Assembly: GCA_942159475.1 (NCBI GenBank)
Contig: OW804094.1
Location: forward strand, 60,942,966-61,006,965
Length of the DNA: 64,000 bases
Reading direction: 5' to 3'
Source of the DNA: Sthenelais limicola
Taxonomy: Eukaryota; Annelida; Polychaeta; Phyllodocida; Sigalionidae
The notes below the pieces were generated by a model that was not told where the DNA came from, searched no databases, and saw only the letters and a list, made by a program, of their open reading frames with translations. Below, one piece after another: positions 45,860-57,587 of the stretch. A program made the position numbers and the translations under genes. Numbering within the stretch: the first letter of the stretch is position 1; every line of letters starts with the position of its first letter.

Positions 45860-48000
45860 AGGAGAGAATATGAAAAATATGTTTAATAATTAAAAAGTGA
45901 GCAATACAAATAATTTCAGTCATATTGATAAAATAATCTTATCATATAGACATACAAGAATATGAATCTCTTAGGCCCTAGAAATAATACAGTTAAATTT
46001 AGTGAATGAAACTTGACATACTTTCTATCCTATCAATGATTTAATGTAATTTAAACTCTCTGACAAATATCAACCACAGTATTTTCGTTTGGAAAACATA
46101 ATTTCTGACACTATTTGTTTTACCGAACAAGTGGCAGTCGATCATTCTTCTCGTGAGAGATAATTCTGGGATCGTAATTATACGTGATATGTTAGTTTTA
46201 TGGTGTCTAGTATTCCCGAATAATGTGGGTATAAATTAATGATAATGCATGAATGGTAATGTCCACTACAACCACCATCGTGCTGACCAAACAGCTTTAA
46301 AAGCACATTTCTCATGGGGAAAAACAAATTTGGCTTCCTGATATTTTAAACAAACAATTCTGAGATATTTTATTATTGTACTGATTAGTTCCTGAACGAT
46401 TATATCAAGGTTATAACAGAGAAATAATTAATTTGGAATGATATGGCAGCCATTTTCGTCCTGGTCGTCATAGTGTTATAGCCTAGGTAGAAGAATTAAA
46501 ACATCAAACCTTGCAATTCCAAGATACTTCTGTATCATACTGAATAGTTCTTGAACAATAATAGCAAAAATAATGCTATAATACAAAAATAATAATTTTG
46601 AAAAATGCAATGACAGTCATAATTTCTGCCCATGTTCGTCTATAAGTCTGTAAGTCGACCTATGCCTATGGTGAAACATTAAAAGGACATTTTCAGAGTC
46701 GAATATACAAATATCTGTAAAAAGTTATAGCCTATATATTATCAGAATCAAGTTCAAGACAGAATATCCTTCCTTAGAATTGTCAAACAGCTTTTCAAAC
46801 ATTATTTTCTCTCTTTGAGCTATATAAATGTGATAGATACTATAATATTCACATAAACAGCACATGAGATCCAATATCGTATGGAAGTATTTTAAACATC
46901 CCCCCCCCCCGTGTCTGGATTCTGTGAATAATTTTGATGACCTAGTTATATTATATTGTTTCTAGCAGAACAGCTGATCATGGATCCCATGTATGCTTCC
47001 ACCTCCATGAGATATCAAGGGGCTCTTGTTCTTTATTAATATTAGATCAGACTTAAACTTGTTGTGTCAGTCCTGTACTGTCTGTCAGGCAAGGCCTGGA
47101 GCTAGCCCACCCCACACTCATAAACAAATAACGTGAAAACAGATGTTTAAATGCATGACAGGTCTTAACTGTTAGATATCAGTCTTAGAGAGGAAATAAT
47201 AGATAATTATAACCCTGGAATAGAATTTCATTTCAATGATGAGGCTATCTAAATGATCGTTACAAAACATGATTGGTGACTAGGCCATGAGGCAAGGCTA
47301 GACGAATTGTGGCCCGTGCGAAAACCATTTTCGCCGAAAATAAACACAAGCTTATGACTGTCACCCATGCCTCTATAACAGAGAAATAAAATGACTCGAA
47401 AATGAGACAAATGTAAAATGGCTGTCGGCTCTGGGACCCGACCTCACAATGTCCAGTTTGAAAGTCCAACGGTTAAGCCACTTATAATATATAAACACTT
47501 ATATTGATTCGCACAGTTTAGGTTTACTTTAGTCCCCCATTGTCCCCATGAGGATTGAGGAGAATGGGGGAAATGCATTATCTTTGAAGGTCCCTGTGTT
47601 CGTCTCAGGCGATTTAATAACTCAAACTAATCACAAACATATATCTTGCAACTGCATTCTATTTCTATAAGATGGGAATGCAGGACTAGTTCTGCATGCT
47701 TCCTGGACCTCCCCACGCTCGGGAATATAATGTGAAAACAGCTGTTTCAATCCATGACAGCTCTCAATTCTTAGAATTTTGAAAGAAAATTAACTAACTG
47801 GTGGTGACGATCATTTTTAAGAAATTTATTTTGTTTAGAACTTTAATGATCGCGACAAAACATTATTGGTGTGCGAGCGATAATACAGGTAGCTGTTGGT
47901 CAGCCAGCTCTTGTTTATCATGCGGCAATCCCAAGATGCAATGCGCGGCTGAGACCGTGAACTGGCTTATGCGTGACGCAGACAATCATGTGGGCGCGCT
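45860..48000. other. No recognised gene
   Basis: AT-rich, with a run of C's near 46901-46910. No domain is visible in any frame. Confidence 0.35.
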
Positions 48001-48009
48001 ATTTGTCAG

Positions 48010-48344
48010 GCAAGGAGGGAGAACTTGCGAGGTAGCACCGGCTGACTGAGAGTGGCTTCTGTGACTTCGCATCTCTGATTGGCTGTTGTAGCCGGGAGGC
48101 GGGGCTACAGTGGTGCTGTCACAATCTTAGAAAATGTGATCGAACAATGATCAATACTTAAAATAACCCTAAACCTAACCTTAAATTGGTTGTCCTAAGT
48201 CAATAAAGGTAGTAGTGGACTGTCTGTACTAAAAACTCACTAATAAAAGTAATTACTTGATTGGTAAAAGCCTGATAAGCCCCGCCCACTGCGTGTGGCT
48301 TCATTCGGCCAGCCGGTGCTACCTCGCAAGTTTTCACCAAAAGC
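48010..48344. mobile_element. Mutator-like MITE with 9-bp target duplication, copy 1
   Basis: The end block AACTTGCGAGGTAGCACCGG (from about 48022) is matched by its complement ending about 48331, giving terminal inverted repeats of about 35 bases with a few mismatches (GCAAGGAGGGAG versus GCTTTTGGTGAA outermost). ATTTGTCAG flanks it at 48001-48009 and 48345-48353. Nine-base duplications are typical of Mutator-like elements. There is no coding capacity (335 bp). Confidence 0.85.
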
Positions 48345-48394
48345 ATTTGTCAGGTCGGCCGGAAGCGATTTTTACAGGTGGTGCTGTGGTCGGC

Positions 48395-48731
48395 GCAAGG
48401 AGGGAGAACTTGCGAGGTAGCACCGGCTGACTGAGAGTGGCTTCTGTGACTTTGCATCTCTGATTGGCTGTTGTAGCCGGGAGGCGGGGCTACAGTGGTG
48501 CTGTCACAATCTTAGAAAATGTGATCGAACAATATGATCAATACTTAAAATAACCCTAAACCTAACCTTAAATTGGTTGTCCTAAGTCAATAAAGGTAGT
48601 AGTGGACTGTCTGTACTAAAAACTCACTAATAAAAGTAATTACTTGATTGGTAAAAGCCTGCTAAGCCCCGCCCACTGCGTGTGGCTTCATTCGGCCAGC
48701 CGGTGCTACCTCGCAAGTTTTCACCAAAAGC
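48395..48731. mobile_element. Mutator-like MITE with 9-bp target duplication, copy 2
   Basis: It differs from copy 1 by only about three changes, including a 2-base AT insertion. Its own, different 9-bp duplication, GTGGTCGGC, lies at 48386-48394 and 48732-48740. Same orientation as copy 1, with 32 unique bases between the two sets of target duplications. Confidence 0.88.
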
Positions 48732-48744
48732 GTGGTCGGCCGCA

Positions 48745-49535
48745 CTGGCCACCATATTGTCTGGTGACAACGAACGCCGCGCCTCTATGTTACCAATGCT
48801 AAATTGCTCAATTTCAAAATGCTCAGAAAACAGTCAGAAACTGGGTAAAAAATTCTAGATTCTTCGTAGAAATGTACAGTAATGCCAAGAAAATACTCAC
48901 AGAGGGTTGATAATGTTTAAAACTTTGTAGAATTTAAGAAATCCAGGATGGAACTTTGCGATTTTAACCCTGCTTTCTATGAGTTGCTAGGGCATGTTTT
49001 CACCAGACTCATAGTCCAGGGGGTCGAGTAGTAAACAATAAGCTGAATCTAATCATTATAGCCCTATTATCAAGAGGAATTTCTTCGGAAATGGTGATAA
49101 TACTTATGATAAGTAGATTTCATGATAGAATATATTTTTCCTGTTCATAATAATTTCAAAATATAACAAAAATGTGCTGGTTGCTAGTCCCAAATCGCTA
49201 CCAGTTACAACGTGACAGGCAATCACCGACCCGACCTGACGAATCTGGGTCAGGATCTGGGACAACTACGGCGCATGTGGCACGGTCCGACCTTGGTCTG
49301 ATCACATGGGCTCGCTATCTGGGTCAGGATCTGGGTCAATGCGGATCCTGTGCCAAATGTGACCTTGATAGACCAGCAACTGGGTCATGTGCCAACAGGG
49401 CCATGTAGCACTGTCGCCCGTCCAAGCATATAGCGGAGACGGGAAAATATGTGTCGAGGCCCGGGGTCTGTACTCATAATATATCTGGGATCAACCTCAA
49501 AGCGATCCCAGAAAAAACTCAAAATTATGTAACTT
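48745..49535. other. No recognised gene
   Basis: Contains repeats of CTGGGTCAGGATCTGGG at about 49246 and 49319, but no gene. Confidence 0.35.
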
Positions 49536-49541
49536 CTGAGC

Positions 49542-50709
49542 CAGGGGACGCCAAATCCCTCAGAAATATGGTTGCCCAACGGGCAACCAGAATTTCAAAA
49601 GTGGTTGCCCAGCATCAAAATATGGTAGCCCGGGCTTTCTTTGGTTAAAATCTAGAGACAAGTTAATTAAATTAAGACAAATTAATTTGTAAATAAAAAA
49701 GAGTAATAATGTTACAATGACAGCTCTGAACTCCCAAATCAACGAAGACATTAATGAAAATATATTCAACCACCAACTTCAATGAAGTCTGATTTATAAT
49801 TGATTAATTAAGAAGCAATGTTACATTTCTCCTTTAATTACATAGTACAGTCTGTATATTTGATATGTATATTGCCTCGTATCAAAATCAACTAGATATC
49901 AACTGTTTACTGTACTCACCATCAGTGAAAAGATATCCAAGTTATTTTTTTCGAGACCTACTTCAACTACCAAGACGCCAAGTACATCATATGTTTCTCA
50001 GAATTAAAATATCAACAAATAACCAATGCTGTTCACCTAATTCCTTCCTTTCCTCGTACACTGTCTGATTTACCAAACTCTTATCATCCTATAAATTCTT
50101 TTATAATTTAAAAAAAGTGAAACCTTATTGTTGTGAAAGAGCCTAGTTCTATGAATGTAAAACTTGGTTTTCAGAAGTATAAAATTCAATTGCTTGTGTT
50201 TCGGTTCTTGCCATGGTATGTATCCCTAATAATATATGGGCAGCATTTATGTCATTAATAATCTGACAATATAACCATTCATTTAAACTTGCCCATCGTT
50301 TTTCAAATTTTACATGGTTAGTCACTTTGACTCAGTGGAAGTATGAGAGGGAGACTGGAGAAAGTGTAGCCTACATACAGTAAGAAACAGAAAATCTTCG
50401 GGATTTTAACAAGATGTCAGGCCCATAATAATTTTCCAGGCTCTTCGACCAAAATGCTAATTTTTCAGGCCTTGAATTTATTTTAAATGTTGTGCAAATA
50501 TGTTCGAAAATATTACTGATAGAAGAGATGAGTGGCTTTCTCCATGCTTTCGGAAATTAATGCTTTAATCTAATGTTGATAGCATCGAGACATAATGGAA
50601 ATAAATCAGTTAGGTTTGGGCCAGTTGCCCGCCGGGCAACTGATCATACATTTTTAGTTGCCCGGACACAAATTGTGGTTGTCCCGGGCGCCCGATTTGG
50701 CGGACCCTG
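49542..50709. mobile_element. hAT-like non-autonomous element, 1.17 kb
   Basis: Left end CAGGGGACGCCAAATC and right end GATTTGGCGGACCCTG are inverted copies. Next to each end is a hairpin of the same type (GGTTGCCC-AAC-GGGCAACC at left, AGTTGCCCG-C-CGGGCAACT at right) plus further GGTTGCCC-type words. TGAGC flanks the element at 49537-49541 and 50710-50714. CAGGG-type ends suggest hAT, and some hAT groups give 5-bp duplications, but no transposase is present. Confidence 0.65.
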
Positions 50710-50714
50710 TGAGC

Positions 50715-53600
50715 TATGGCTACAATGATGTGCAATACATCAAATGACACAAAGGCTCGACATTGAACAAATTAAAATTGGTTTCTTTTTCGAAGACTAA
50801 AAACTAAGACATGAAATAATGGAGAATGCAGATTTATCTAATAAGCAAATTCTGTGAGTAAAAGTGCAATAAGAATAATATGATATGTATGGAATATGTG
50901 CAAATCCTTTATTCAAGGATTTGGCAGTGGTTCCAGATGATTCTATTTGAGTGATTATTTAAATTTCACATATATGGCCTATGCATTACAGTATTCCCGA
51001 AAACTTTTTAGTGACGGTCCTATGTTTTGGTATATTTTCGCATGTGTTCTATACTTCTTACATTTACGTGTAGTATGCCAAAACATTTTGAAATAAAGCC
51101 CACCCTGTTTCTGAAGGTTCTCGAAGAAAATAATGAATAATTTTTGATGTATTGAAATCCCCTACCTTCAGGACCAATTGGTGGAACTTGTCATAATATG
51201 GTTTAGCAAGTACACAGTAATTGAGACTGCAAGTTAGTTGACAGTTATCCCTATAAAAGACATTTAGAATACACCTTTCCTAGAGGAAAATTTCGTCCAT
51301 TTCATTTTAAAATGTTCTACCAAATGTCCTATATTTTCAGAAAAATCATGAAACCCTCATGTAGAATATACATGACAGTGTATTAAATATATCCTTGCAT
51401 TTCTTAGTCTATGGAGTACATTTAATTATTTTACTGATTATTGCCCGACCAGAGGTATTGTAAACGTTTTTCTAAAATAAAAATATCAAACTTAAAACAT
51501 AGAAATACTTATTACATGACCTAATGTTTACTATCATTGGAATTGACTTGATTTCATCTTTTCAAATATGATATCTCAAATTCATTTTTTGTGCGACTTG
51601 TGACTCGTTTTCCTGTAACACATCACAAATTATATAACATTGGGGTTGACGTTGACGTCGGCCAATGTGAAAGGAGCAGACGTCGGCCATTGAAATTTTA
51701 CGTAGGCTTTTGCCGACGTGTCGACATCCATGCTTTCACTTAAACTAAAGCACTGTCCAAAATGGTTACAGTGAAATTGCACTAAATGTGTCCACAGCCA
51801 CACAAGGAATGACCTGGCACTGAGCCAGTGAGCATACGTTAACCTTAGAGAAGGTGTCCCAAGTTATCTGTGATCTTCTACATGGCTGAGATAATGGTGA
51901 GGATCGCACTCTAGATAAACATGGCACCGTATGGATATGCGAGATAATATCATCAGACTGTTATCAACGTCTCTCTGTGACTGTCCAGTTTATCCTTGGA
52001 AATTCGTGTTGGTAGTACATACAGCTCCACACCGAGAACTCTGATTTTACACAGGGTGTGATTTTCGTTCATCATTTTACCAGAATGAGATGTACGGTAA
52101 GTATAAAACATGAAAGACGGTGTACTTTTTATTCCCATGTTATCAAAGTGGCAAGCTATATCTTGGAGACCAGTGTACTCTGGACTAAAAACATAACGGT
52201 AAGACTAGTAAGCTACTACAAACGTGTAGAATGCCAAGAAGCAGCACACGTTAGCATCTAGGAGTGCTCAGAATTAAGACGTGCTCCGATATGTAATAAG
52301 TAATGACTGAGTAGTTCGACCCTCAATACCATAATCGCTCTTCCATTCACTGACGGAAACTTCTCGACTTGTCGCATATGACTTACTTCTGGTTTATAAT
52401 TAATGATTAGATCAAAGGGGGCTATCGCTAAATTACACTTACCCTCTCTGAAATAAGTCGACATTGTAGAATTTACCAAGTTCCACTTGAATTTCTATAG
52501 TTGCTTGTAATTCCGACATGGTAGCCTACCTGTGGCAGAATAGAAAATATTTTTGTGAAAAAATGGCGGAAAAATTCATCTAGAGATCATATCACATATA
52601 TATAACATTCTGAAAGAATACCTTCAAAGTTTCAGGATATTTAAGAAGTTCAGGAAGTTAAATGACACATTAAATTGTAAAGTACTATTTAAACATTATT
52701 GAATTTCACAAAAATAGAAATTAAGAAGATTGAGCAGGGCATGATATGATAAAGAAGACAAAGATGTAGTGCAAGTATGATTTCTTATCATCCAGTGAAA
52801 ATTAATTTAATATTATGTAGGCCTATATGCTACCTTGGTCATAGATGACCAAGGAAAGAAAACACGAATCGAATCGAGATACGAACTTCTTCCTTTATAA
52901 AACCGGGGTACTTTAGCCTGGCTATTACTAGTATTACTATTAGTATTAGACTTAGGCTAAACAAAACAAACAAAAATAGCAATTCATTTAGTCATTTAAT
53001 AAATAAATGTGCCAGGGTTTCATAGTAGAAAAAATACCCAACGCAATCTTGAAGAGTTAGAAAAGATAAGCTGAACGAGGGAAATTAGACCCATGTTACT
53101 CGCTATTTACAAAATACAATGTTCCAGAGTGACTGTTTCTCTACGCAGGCCTACCACCGACCACAGTCAGATAGTAGCACAGGCGATTTACCTGAGGCTG
53201 AGTTTGAGATAGATTCTTGGGGAGGAAAGTCTTACCTCAACCACATATCCGTACAGATGGAATTAGTAATATCCTGCAGGACAATGACTGAGCGATGTTT
53301 ATGACAATAACCGTACTCCTTGCCATGAAAATCAACACAAGTTCACCCTCGTTTCGTTAGTAATTCTTCACTGGGCGCCATGACTGTTATGATCGAAGCA
53401 ACCTCCCCAGGCAGGAGGAGATGAACCAATCAGAGAACAGCTTTCTCCTGGCTGTGGAGAGGGAAATGTTCTCCGCCATAAATATTGGATTTCGCGCCTC
53501 CACCTATCGGATAACAAGTCAGCTGGCCGAGGATGCTACCAACAGCTACCAACACTCGATCTGCACACTACCTTCACCCTACTTTGTGTTGGTACGGACC
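50715..53600. other. No recognised gene; palindrome at 52833
   Basis: AT-rich. 51640-51730 has repeated GACGTCGGCCA words. 52833-52854 is a perfect 22-base palindrome (CCTTGGTCAT-AG-ATGACCAAGG). Short frames show no domain. Confidence 0.35.
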
Positions 53601-53616
53601 AATAGCTTAATTTGTC

Positions 53617-53832
53617 TTGTTGAGAGAATTATGGAAGTTTTACCCGCTAGTACTTTTGCTTGCTGACCTTATTTTATTTTCTGTTTTTGTTCTTATAGTT
53701 GTCGTTTTTCTCACCTTGAATGACACTGCATGTGATACAATGCCTCCACTGGAATGTCGGTATGCATGTATATACTTAAAATCGATACTGGGTGATTGTA
53801 TACTAGAAGGTCTTTGGTATATGTGTGAGTAG
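53617..53832 (+). CDS. Small single-pass membrane protein ORF, unknown function (inverted copy A)
   Basis: A 71-codon frame containing FYPLVLLLADLILFSVFVLI and VVVFLTLNDTAC: one long hydrophobic helix followed by a conserved LTLNDTAC box. The same sequence recurs on the minus strand at 55433-55535 with mostly conservative changes, and is open there too. I do not recognise the family. The ATG at 53617 is the first in frame but may not be the real start. A repeat with fortuitous hydrophobic translation is the alternative. Confidence 0.4.
   Translation: MLRELWKFYPLVLLLADLILFSVFVLIVVVFLTLNDTACDTMPPLECRYACIYLKSILGDCILEGLWYMCE
53630..53733. repeat. Inverted repeat arm A (pairs with 55433-55535)
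   Basis: About 104 bases beginning AAGTTTTACCCGCTAGTAC and ending GACACTGCATG. The complement at 55433-55535 is about 90 per cent identical by eye. Confidence 0.8.
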
Positions 53833-53984
53833 ATATCTCTAAGTTAGTCTAAGTATGATCCTCTAATATAAGCACAGTAAGAAAGACACAACAGTCAATA
53901 GTCATGCGTACAGGTGAAGAGGTGGAGTCTGGCTTATAGGCCTGTTCCACAGGTCGGAATAAGCCTTATGTCTCAATCGGTTTT

Positions 53985-54100
53985 CAAAAAACCGATCATT
54001 AATTCCGACCTGTTGGTGATATAGCTGTCGGTTCGTTTCGGTTTGATTCTAAAGACCGATCATTAATTCCGACCTGTTGGTGACATGGCAGCGGTCCCGT
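53985..54100 (+). repeat. Two tandem units of about 65 bases
   Basis: ACCGATCATTAATTCCGACC followed by TGTTGGTGA occurs at about 53991 and 54055. Confidence 0.75.
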
Positions 54101-54477
54101 TCGGCCCCAATCGGAACGAATAGCACCGTCGGAATATTTTAGGCGAACCAAGCGAACGGAAGGGCTAAAAACGATAATCCGCATGTACATCGTTTAATAG
54201 GTGTAAACAGTTATTGATCATATTTTTTCATAATTTCTAGAATTTGGTCTTCAATAATTAAAATAATGGGTCTCAATTGGGTGCAATATGGGGGCAACCT
54301 TGCTCCAAATTCACTTTCCAGCATTTACATATGTTAGTTATGACGTCATCATTATTGTCTCCATGACAACACACCTATAAAAATATTTCTAATGTGTTTG
54401 TATACATATATTTCAAATTTTATCAAAATCTGTTCATTTTTGATTAAGTTATGCCCCCTTCAATTTATATAAAAAAT

Positions 54478-54582
54478 TGATGCCTTGAGGCATCACCCGT
54501 CCCCTGGGCCAAATTATGTGTGATGCCTTGAGGCATCAGCCCGTCCACTAAGCCATTTTGATGATGATGCCTTGAGGCATCA
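54478..54582. repeat. Three copies of an 18-base perfect palindrome at 43-44-base spacing
   Basis: TGATGCCTTGAGGCATCA occurs at 54478-54495, 54521-54538 and 54565-54582, each followed by a CCCGTCC/CCCGCCG box. It reads as a 43-44-base tandem repeat whose best-preserved part is the palindrome. Confidence 0.9.
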
Positions 54583-55323
54583 GCCCGCCGCCCTCAATGG
54601 GTTAACTGATTTCAGAGCAAGCCAAAGGGTAATATATTCATTGATTAGTTGTTGCAAATATTTATCACATAATCACAAGTGCATTATATCGGTGCCCCCG
54701 AACATCTTTTACATAAGACCAACCGTTTAGTATGGCTTACATACTTGCCGCTTATTTTTCCACATCTGCTATATGTTTCCCAACGGCAAATGAGGCGCAC
54801 AGTATATTTTTATATAGTCTTACCGTTTACAATTTAATTTGACCGACATCGTTTTAATTTGATGGTTTACATACAACTTCCAATAAGAATGCAACCCTCC
54901 TACACCCCTTGACAATAAATAGCCTGGTTCTCAATGCCATGTGCCGACTTGACCAAGCGCAACCGACCCCGCCCCCTATAGGGCGGATTTAGACCACCTT
55001 TAAACCTCCTTTCGTTGCTCCATTACCCCTGGTATTCTCAGTTAGACAGAACTCACACCCATCAACCTGTTTTTTATGTTTTCCCATCTAAATGGGTACC
55101 ATTACATCATCTGAATGGCAAGTTTTGTTCCTCTTCATGCCTTTTTAGGGGACGACTTATGTATAATCTGGTACAGGAAAGTTGCAATTTTAAATATAAA
55201 GATTGGTTTAGTCTCCCACCCCTGTCGGAGCTCTCACACACACTGCACCTTCACTCACACACTACACTCACTCACCAGCCACTGCCCCTCCCGCTGCCTG
55301 CCACTGCCTACCACTGCCTGCCA

Positions 55324-55366
55324 CTAGTGTGTGTGTAGCCTTGCCTCAAGGCTACACACACACTAG
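55324..55366. repeat. Perfect 20-bp-stem hairpin with 3-base loop
   Basis: CTAGTGTGTGTGTAGCCTTG, loop CCT, then the exact complement. It lies between the two inverted repeat arms. Confidence 0.9.
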
Positions 55367-55385
55367 GCAGGTAGGCAGTCAGGTA

Positions 55386-55652
55386 TCAAACACTAACACA
55401 TGGGAGGAGTGAAGGATGGGTGGTTGGTGGGCATGCAGTGTCATTCAAGGTGAGAAAAATGACAACTATAAGAACAAAAACAGACAATAAAATAAGTAGA
55501 GCAAGCAAAAGTACTAGCGGGTAGAATTTCTGGACACAAACTTTGTTATAATACCATAATGGCATGTTTTTTAGCATTTCTGGACAACTCAGATTTAGAT
55601 CAGTACACCAAAGCTGATCATCAAGATATTTACTACTATTCAGCAATACCAA
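55386..55652 (-). CDS. Small membrane protein ORF, inverted copy B
   Basis: The minus-strand frame contains KFYPLVLLLALLILLSVF and LIVVIFLTLNDTAC, matching copy A at 53617-53832. The upstream part of the frame overlaps the divergent plus-strand ORF at 55559 and is probably not coding. The conservation of both the hydrophobic helix and the LTLNDTAC box in two diverged copies is the main reason to take the ORF seriously. Confidence 0.4.
   Translation of the reverse strand: MVLLNSSKYLDDQLWCTDLNLSCPEMLKNMPLWYYNKVCVQKFYPLVLLLALLILLSVFVLIVVIFLTLNDTACPPTTHPSLLPCVSV
55433..55535. repeat. Inverted repeat arm B
   Basis: Complement of 53630-53733. The plus-strand gene cassette starts just beyond it. 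Confidence 0.8.
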
Positions 55653-56344
55653 GCACGGGAATATGGCTAAGTATTCCTTCCATAGAGCTTAACATTTGCT
55701 TTACAGCAAAGGACTTTGATTTTATAACACCAGCAGCAGCTTTTGACTTTGCACAGCACTACAAGTATGTTATTGCTACATTTGTTACATTTGTTATTGC
55801 TAGGTTTGCAACGATACTAAAGAAGTTGTCATTCCACCAGACATAATTTTTCAGTATGACGGATTTGGGAGTGAGGAACCATTTGCCAAGGCATATTTTT
55901 ACTTTACAAAAACTAAACTTACAAGACTGGATTCAGCAAAAAAATGGCTCCTATTTTACCAGCTCTTAATTTTACGGGTACAGGGTGTAGCCATTCAAGA
56001 TTTGCTGTTTTGTATGGGCAGCGCAAAGTTCAGACATGTTTTTTGCCTATAGAGTTTTTGATGAGTGGCGTAATGAATTACTTAATGTTGGGCATACGCA
56101 TATACCTTGTTATTGTGGTTATAGTGTGTCTTTAAGTAATCCTAATTACTGGACAACATGTTCAAATGATAACTGTTGTTTCAAAAATAATGTTCCGTGT
56201 GTTACACTAACTCAGTTTAATGGAACAGTACGTAATATTGGATTAAACAGGGTGTGTTTGTGCTGTGAGTTCTGTGAGCACTGTGCAGGAGATTATTTTT
56301 CAAATGTCCCATTAGTAAGTGAAGATTCTCACATATTAATGTAA
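55559..56344 (+). pseudogene. Unrecognised Cys-rich protein ORF, frameshifted
   Basis: Four frame segments follow each other without long gaps: 55559-55800, about 55804-55945 (VVIPPDIIFQYDGFGSEEPF), 55944-56030, and 56036-56344. The last has many Cys residues (PCYCGY, CSNDNCC, CLCCEFCEHC), spaced as in a metal-binding or disulfide-bonded domain. About 260 codons if read as one gene. I do not recognise the family. It is followed 200 bases later by an intact ORF on the same strand. Confidence 0.4.
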
Positions 56345-56546
56345 CACTTTTGCAAAAGTATAAAATAACCAGTAAACCCCATGGCTGAGGGGGTATTAAA
56401 TGGCTATGTACACGCTGCATATACAGTTGACATGACAGCACGGCAGCGCCTCATTAGACATGTCATTAGACATTAGACGAGGGTACATGACTCATTATTA
56501 CTTTTACATTTTTGTAAAACACAGACAACCCACTTACACTGACAAC

Positions 56547-57137
56547 ATGGCATCTAACGGATTTTTCACTTTATCATGGTTTCCACAGCATTTACTGACA
56601 GGGGTTGATGATTTGTCCAACCGCTGGACAGACTATTTGATTTGCATTAGAGAGAATAGAGGAGAATGTGAGGTTGTACATTCCACCTATACAATGCTCA
56701 ATCCAAATTTTCCAGCTCCTGAACATAGGAGAGTGAGAGGGGCTGATTTTATAATTCCTCTCGAGAAACTATTTGGCGGGTTAACATTTATATCTCTTTT
56801 GAAAACACAGGCGTCTGACAGCATTGTATTTAGCCAAATTAGAGGGAATATAGGGACCTACATGCTGATTACCCGTGATCAGTGGACCTCCATAAGAGAA
56901 AACGTGAGTAAACTGGAAGACATGCTCATTAGCGATATTCCCCAAACAAATGAGCTAGACCTAATGGGGGTTAAAGCAAAGGTACTAGCACCAACCGAGA
57001 CATACCCCTATAAACGCATCAGCCTTTCAAATGAAAGACCAGGAGACACGGATATAAAAGGAGGTGTTGATTTTCTTGCAAACATTATAAACACTGGAAA
57101 CGTGGTCGAGGAGATACTCGGACTAAGTTTAAGGTAA
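56547..57137 (+). CDS. Unrecognised intact ORF, 197 codons
   Basis: The frame is open from 56460. I prefer the ATG at 56547 (MASNGFFTLSWFPQHLL), because the upstream part is not protein-like. The middle section contains RRVRGADFIIPLEKLFGGL and a segment ending YMLITRDQWTSIRENVSKLE. That segment recalls the end of PC4/p15-type single-stranded DNA-binding domains ('ltl.qW..L...i..i'), a weak resemblance only. The C-terminal 60 residues are charged, ending in a helix. It lies between the Cys-rich ORF and the secreted-protein ORF on the same strand, so it is probably part of one unit. Confidence 0.5.
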   Translation: MASNGFFTLSWFPQHLLTGVDDLSNRWTDYLICIRENRGECEVVHSTYTMLNPNFPAPEHRRVRGADFIIPLEKLFGGLTFISLLKTQASDSIVFSQIRGNIGTYMLITRDQWTSIRENVSKLEDMLISDIPQTNELDLMGVKAKVLAPTETYPYKRISLSNERPGDTDIKGGVDFLANIINTGNVVEEILGLSLR

Positions 57138-57587
57138 GTTTAGGAAACCTTTAGTAAACTGTAAAGTAGTACTGTATTTTTGTATAAGTTGTATTTTACT
57201 GTATTTGCAAGTTGCACAGCTGCTGTATTTAATAAGTTGCTTTATTTATATTTTCAGGCGTATAGCCAGGGAGAAAATATAGCCAAGTACGAGCACCATT
57301 TGTAATGAGCCAAATTTACATATGGAAATTACCATGTGTTTCCTTCCATCTTAGTTCTCCTGCCACGGCTTTACCGCTCATTTTACTCGCAATCACCGGG
57401 CATTACAGACCAACTAGATAAGTCTTGCCTTACGCCCACTACACATATTTTTATCAGCTATACAATATCACGTGGCCCAGCAACGCCTCCTGTTTTACAG
57501 CTTCATGAGTACATTTGGTGTGCAACACCAATCGTATACCTACAAGTACACGTATAGCATACTTTTTTGACTTACTCGCATATCAAA

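Noticed and set aside
48010..48731. Simple tandem duplication of a 380-bp unit
   Set aside because: Each copy has a different 9-bp flanking duplication, which fits two separate insertions better.
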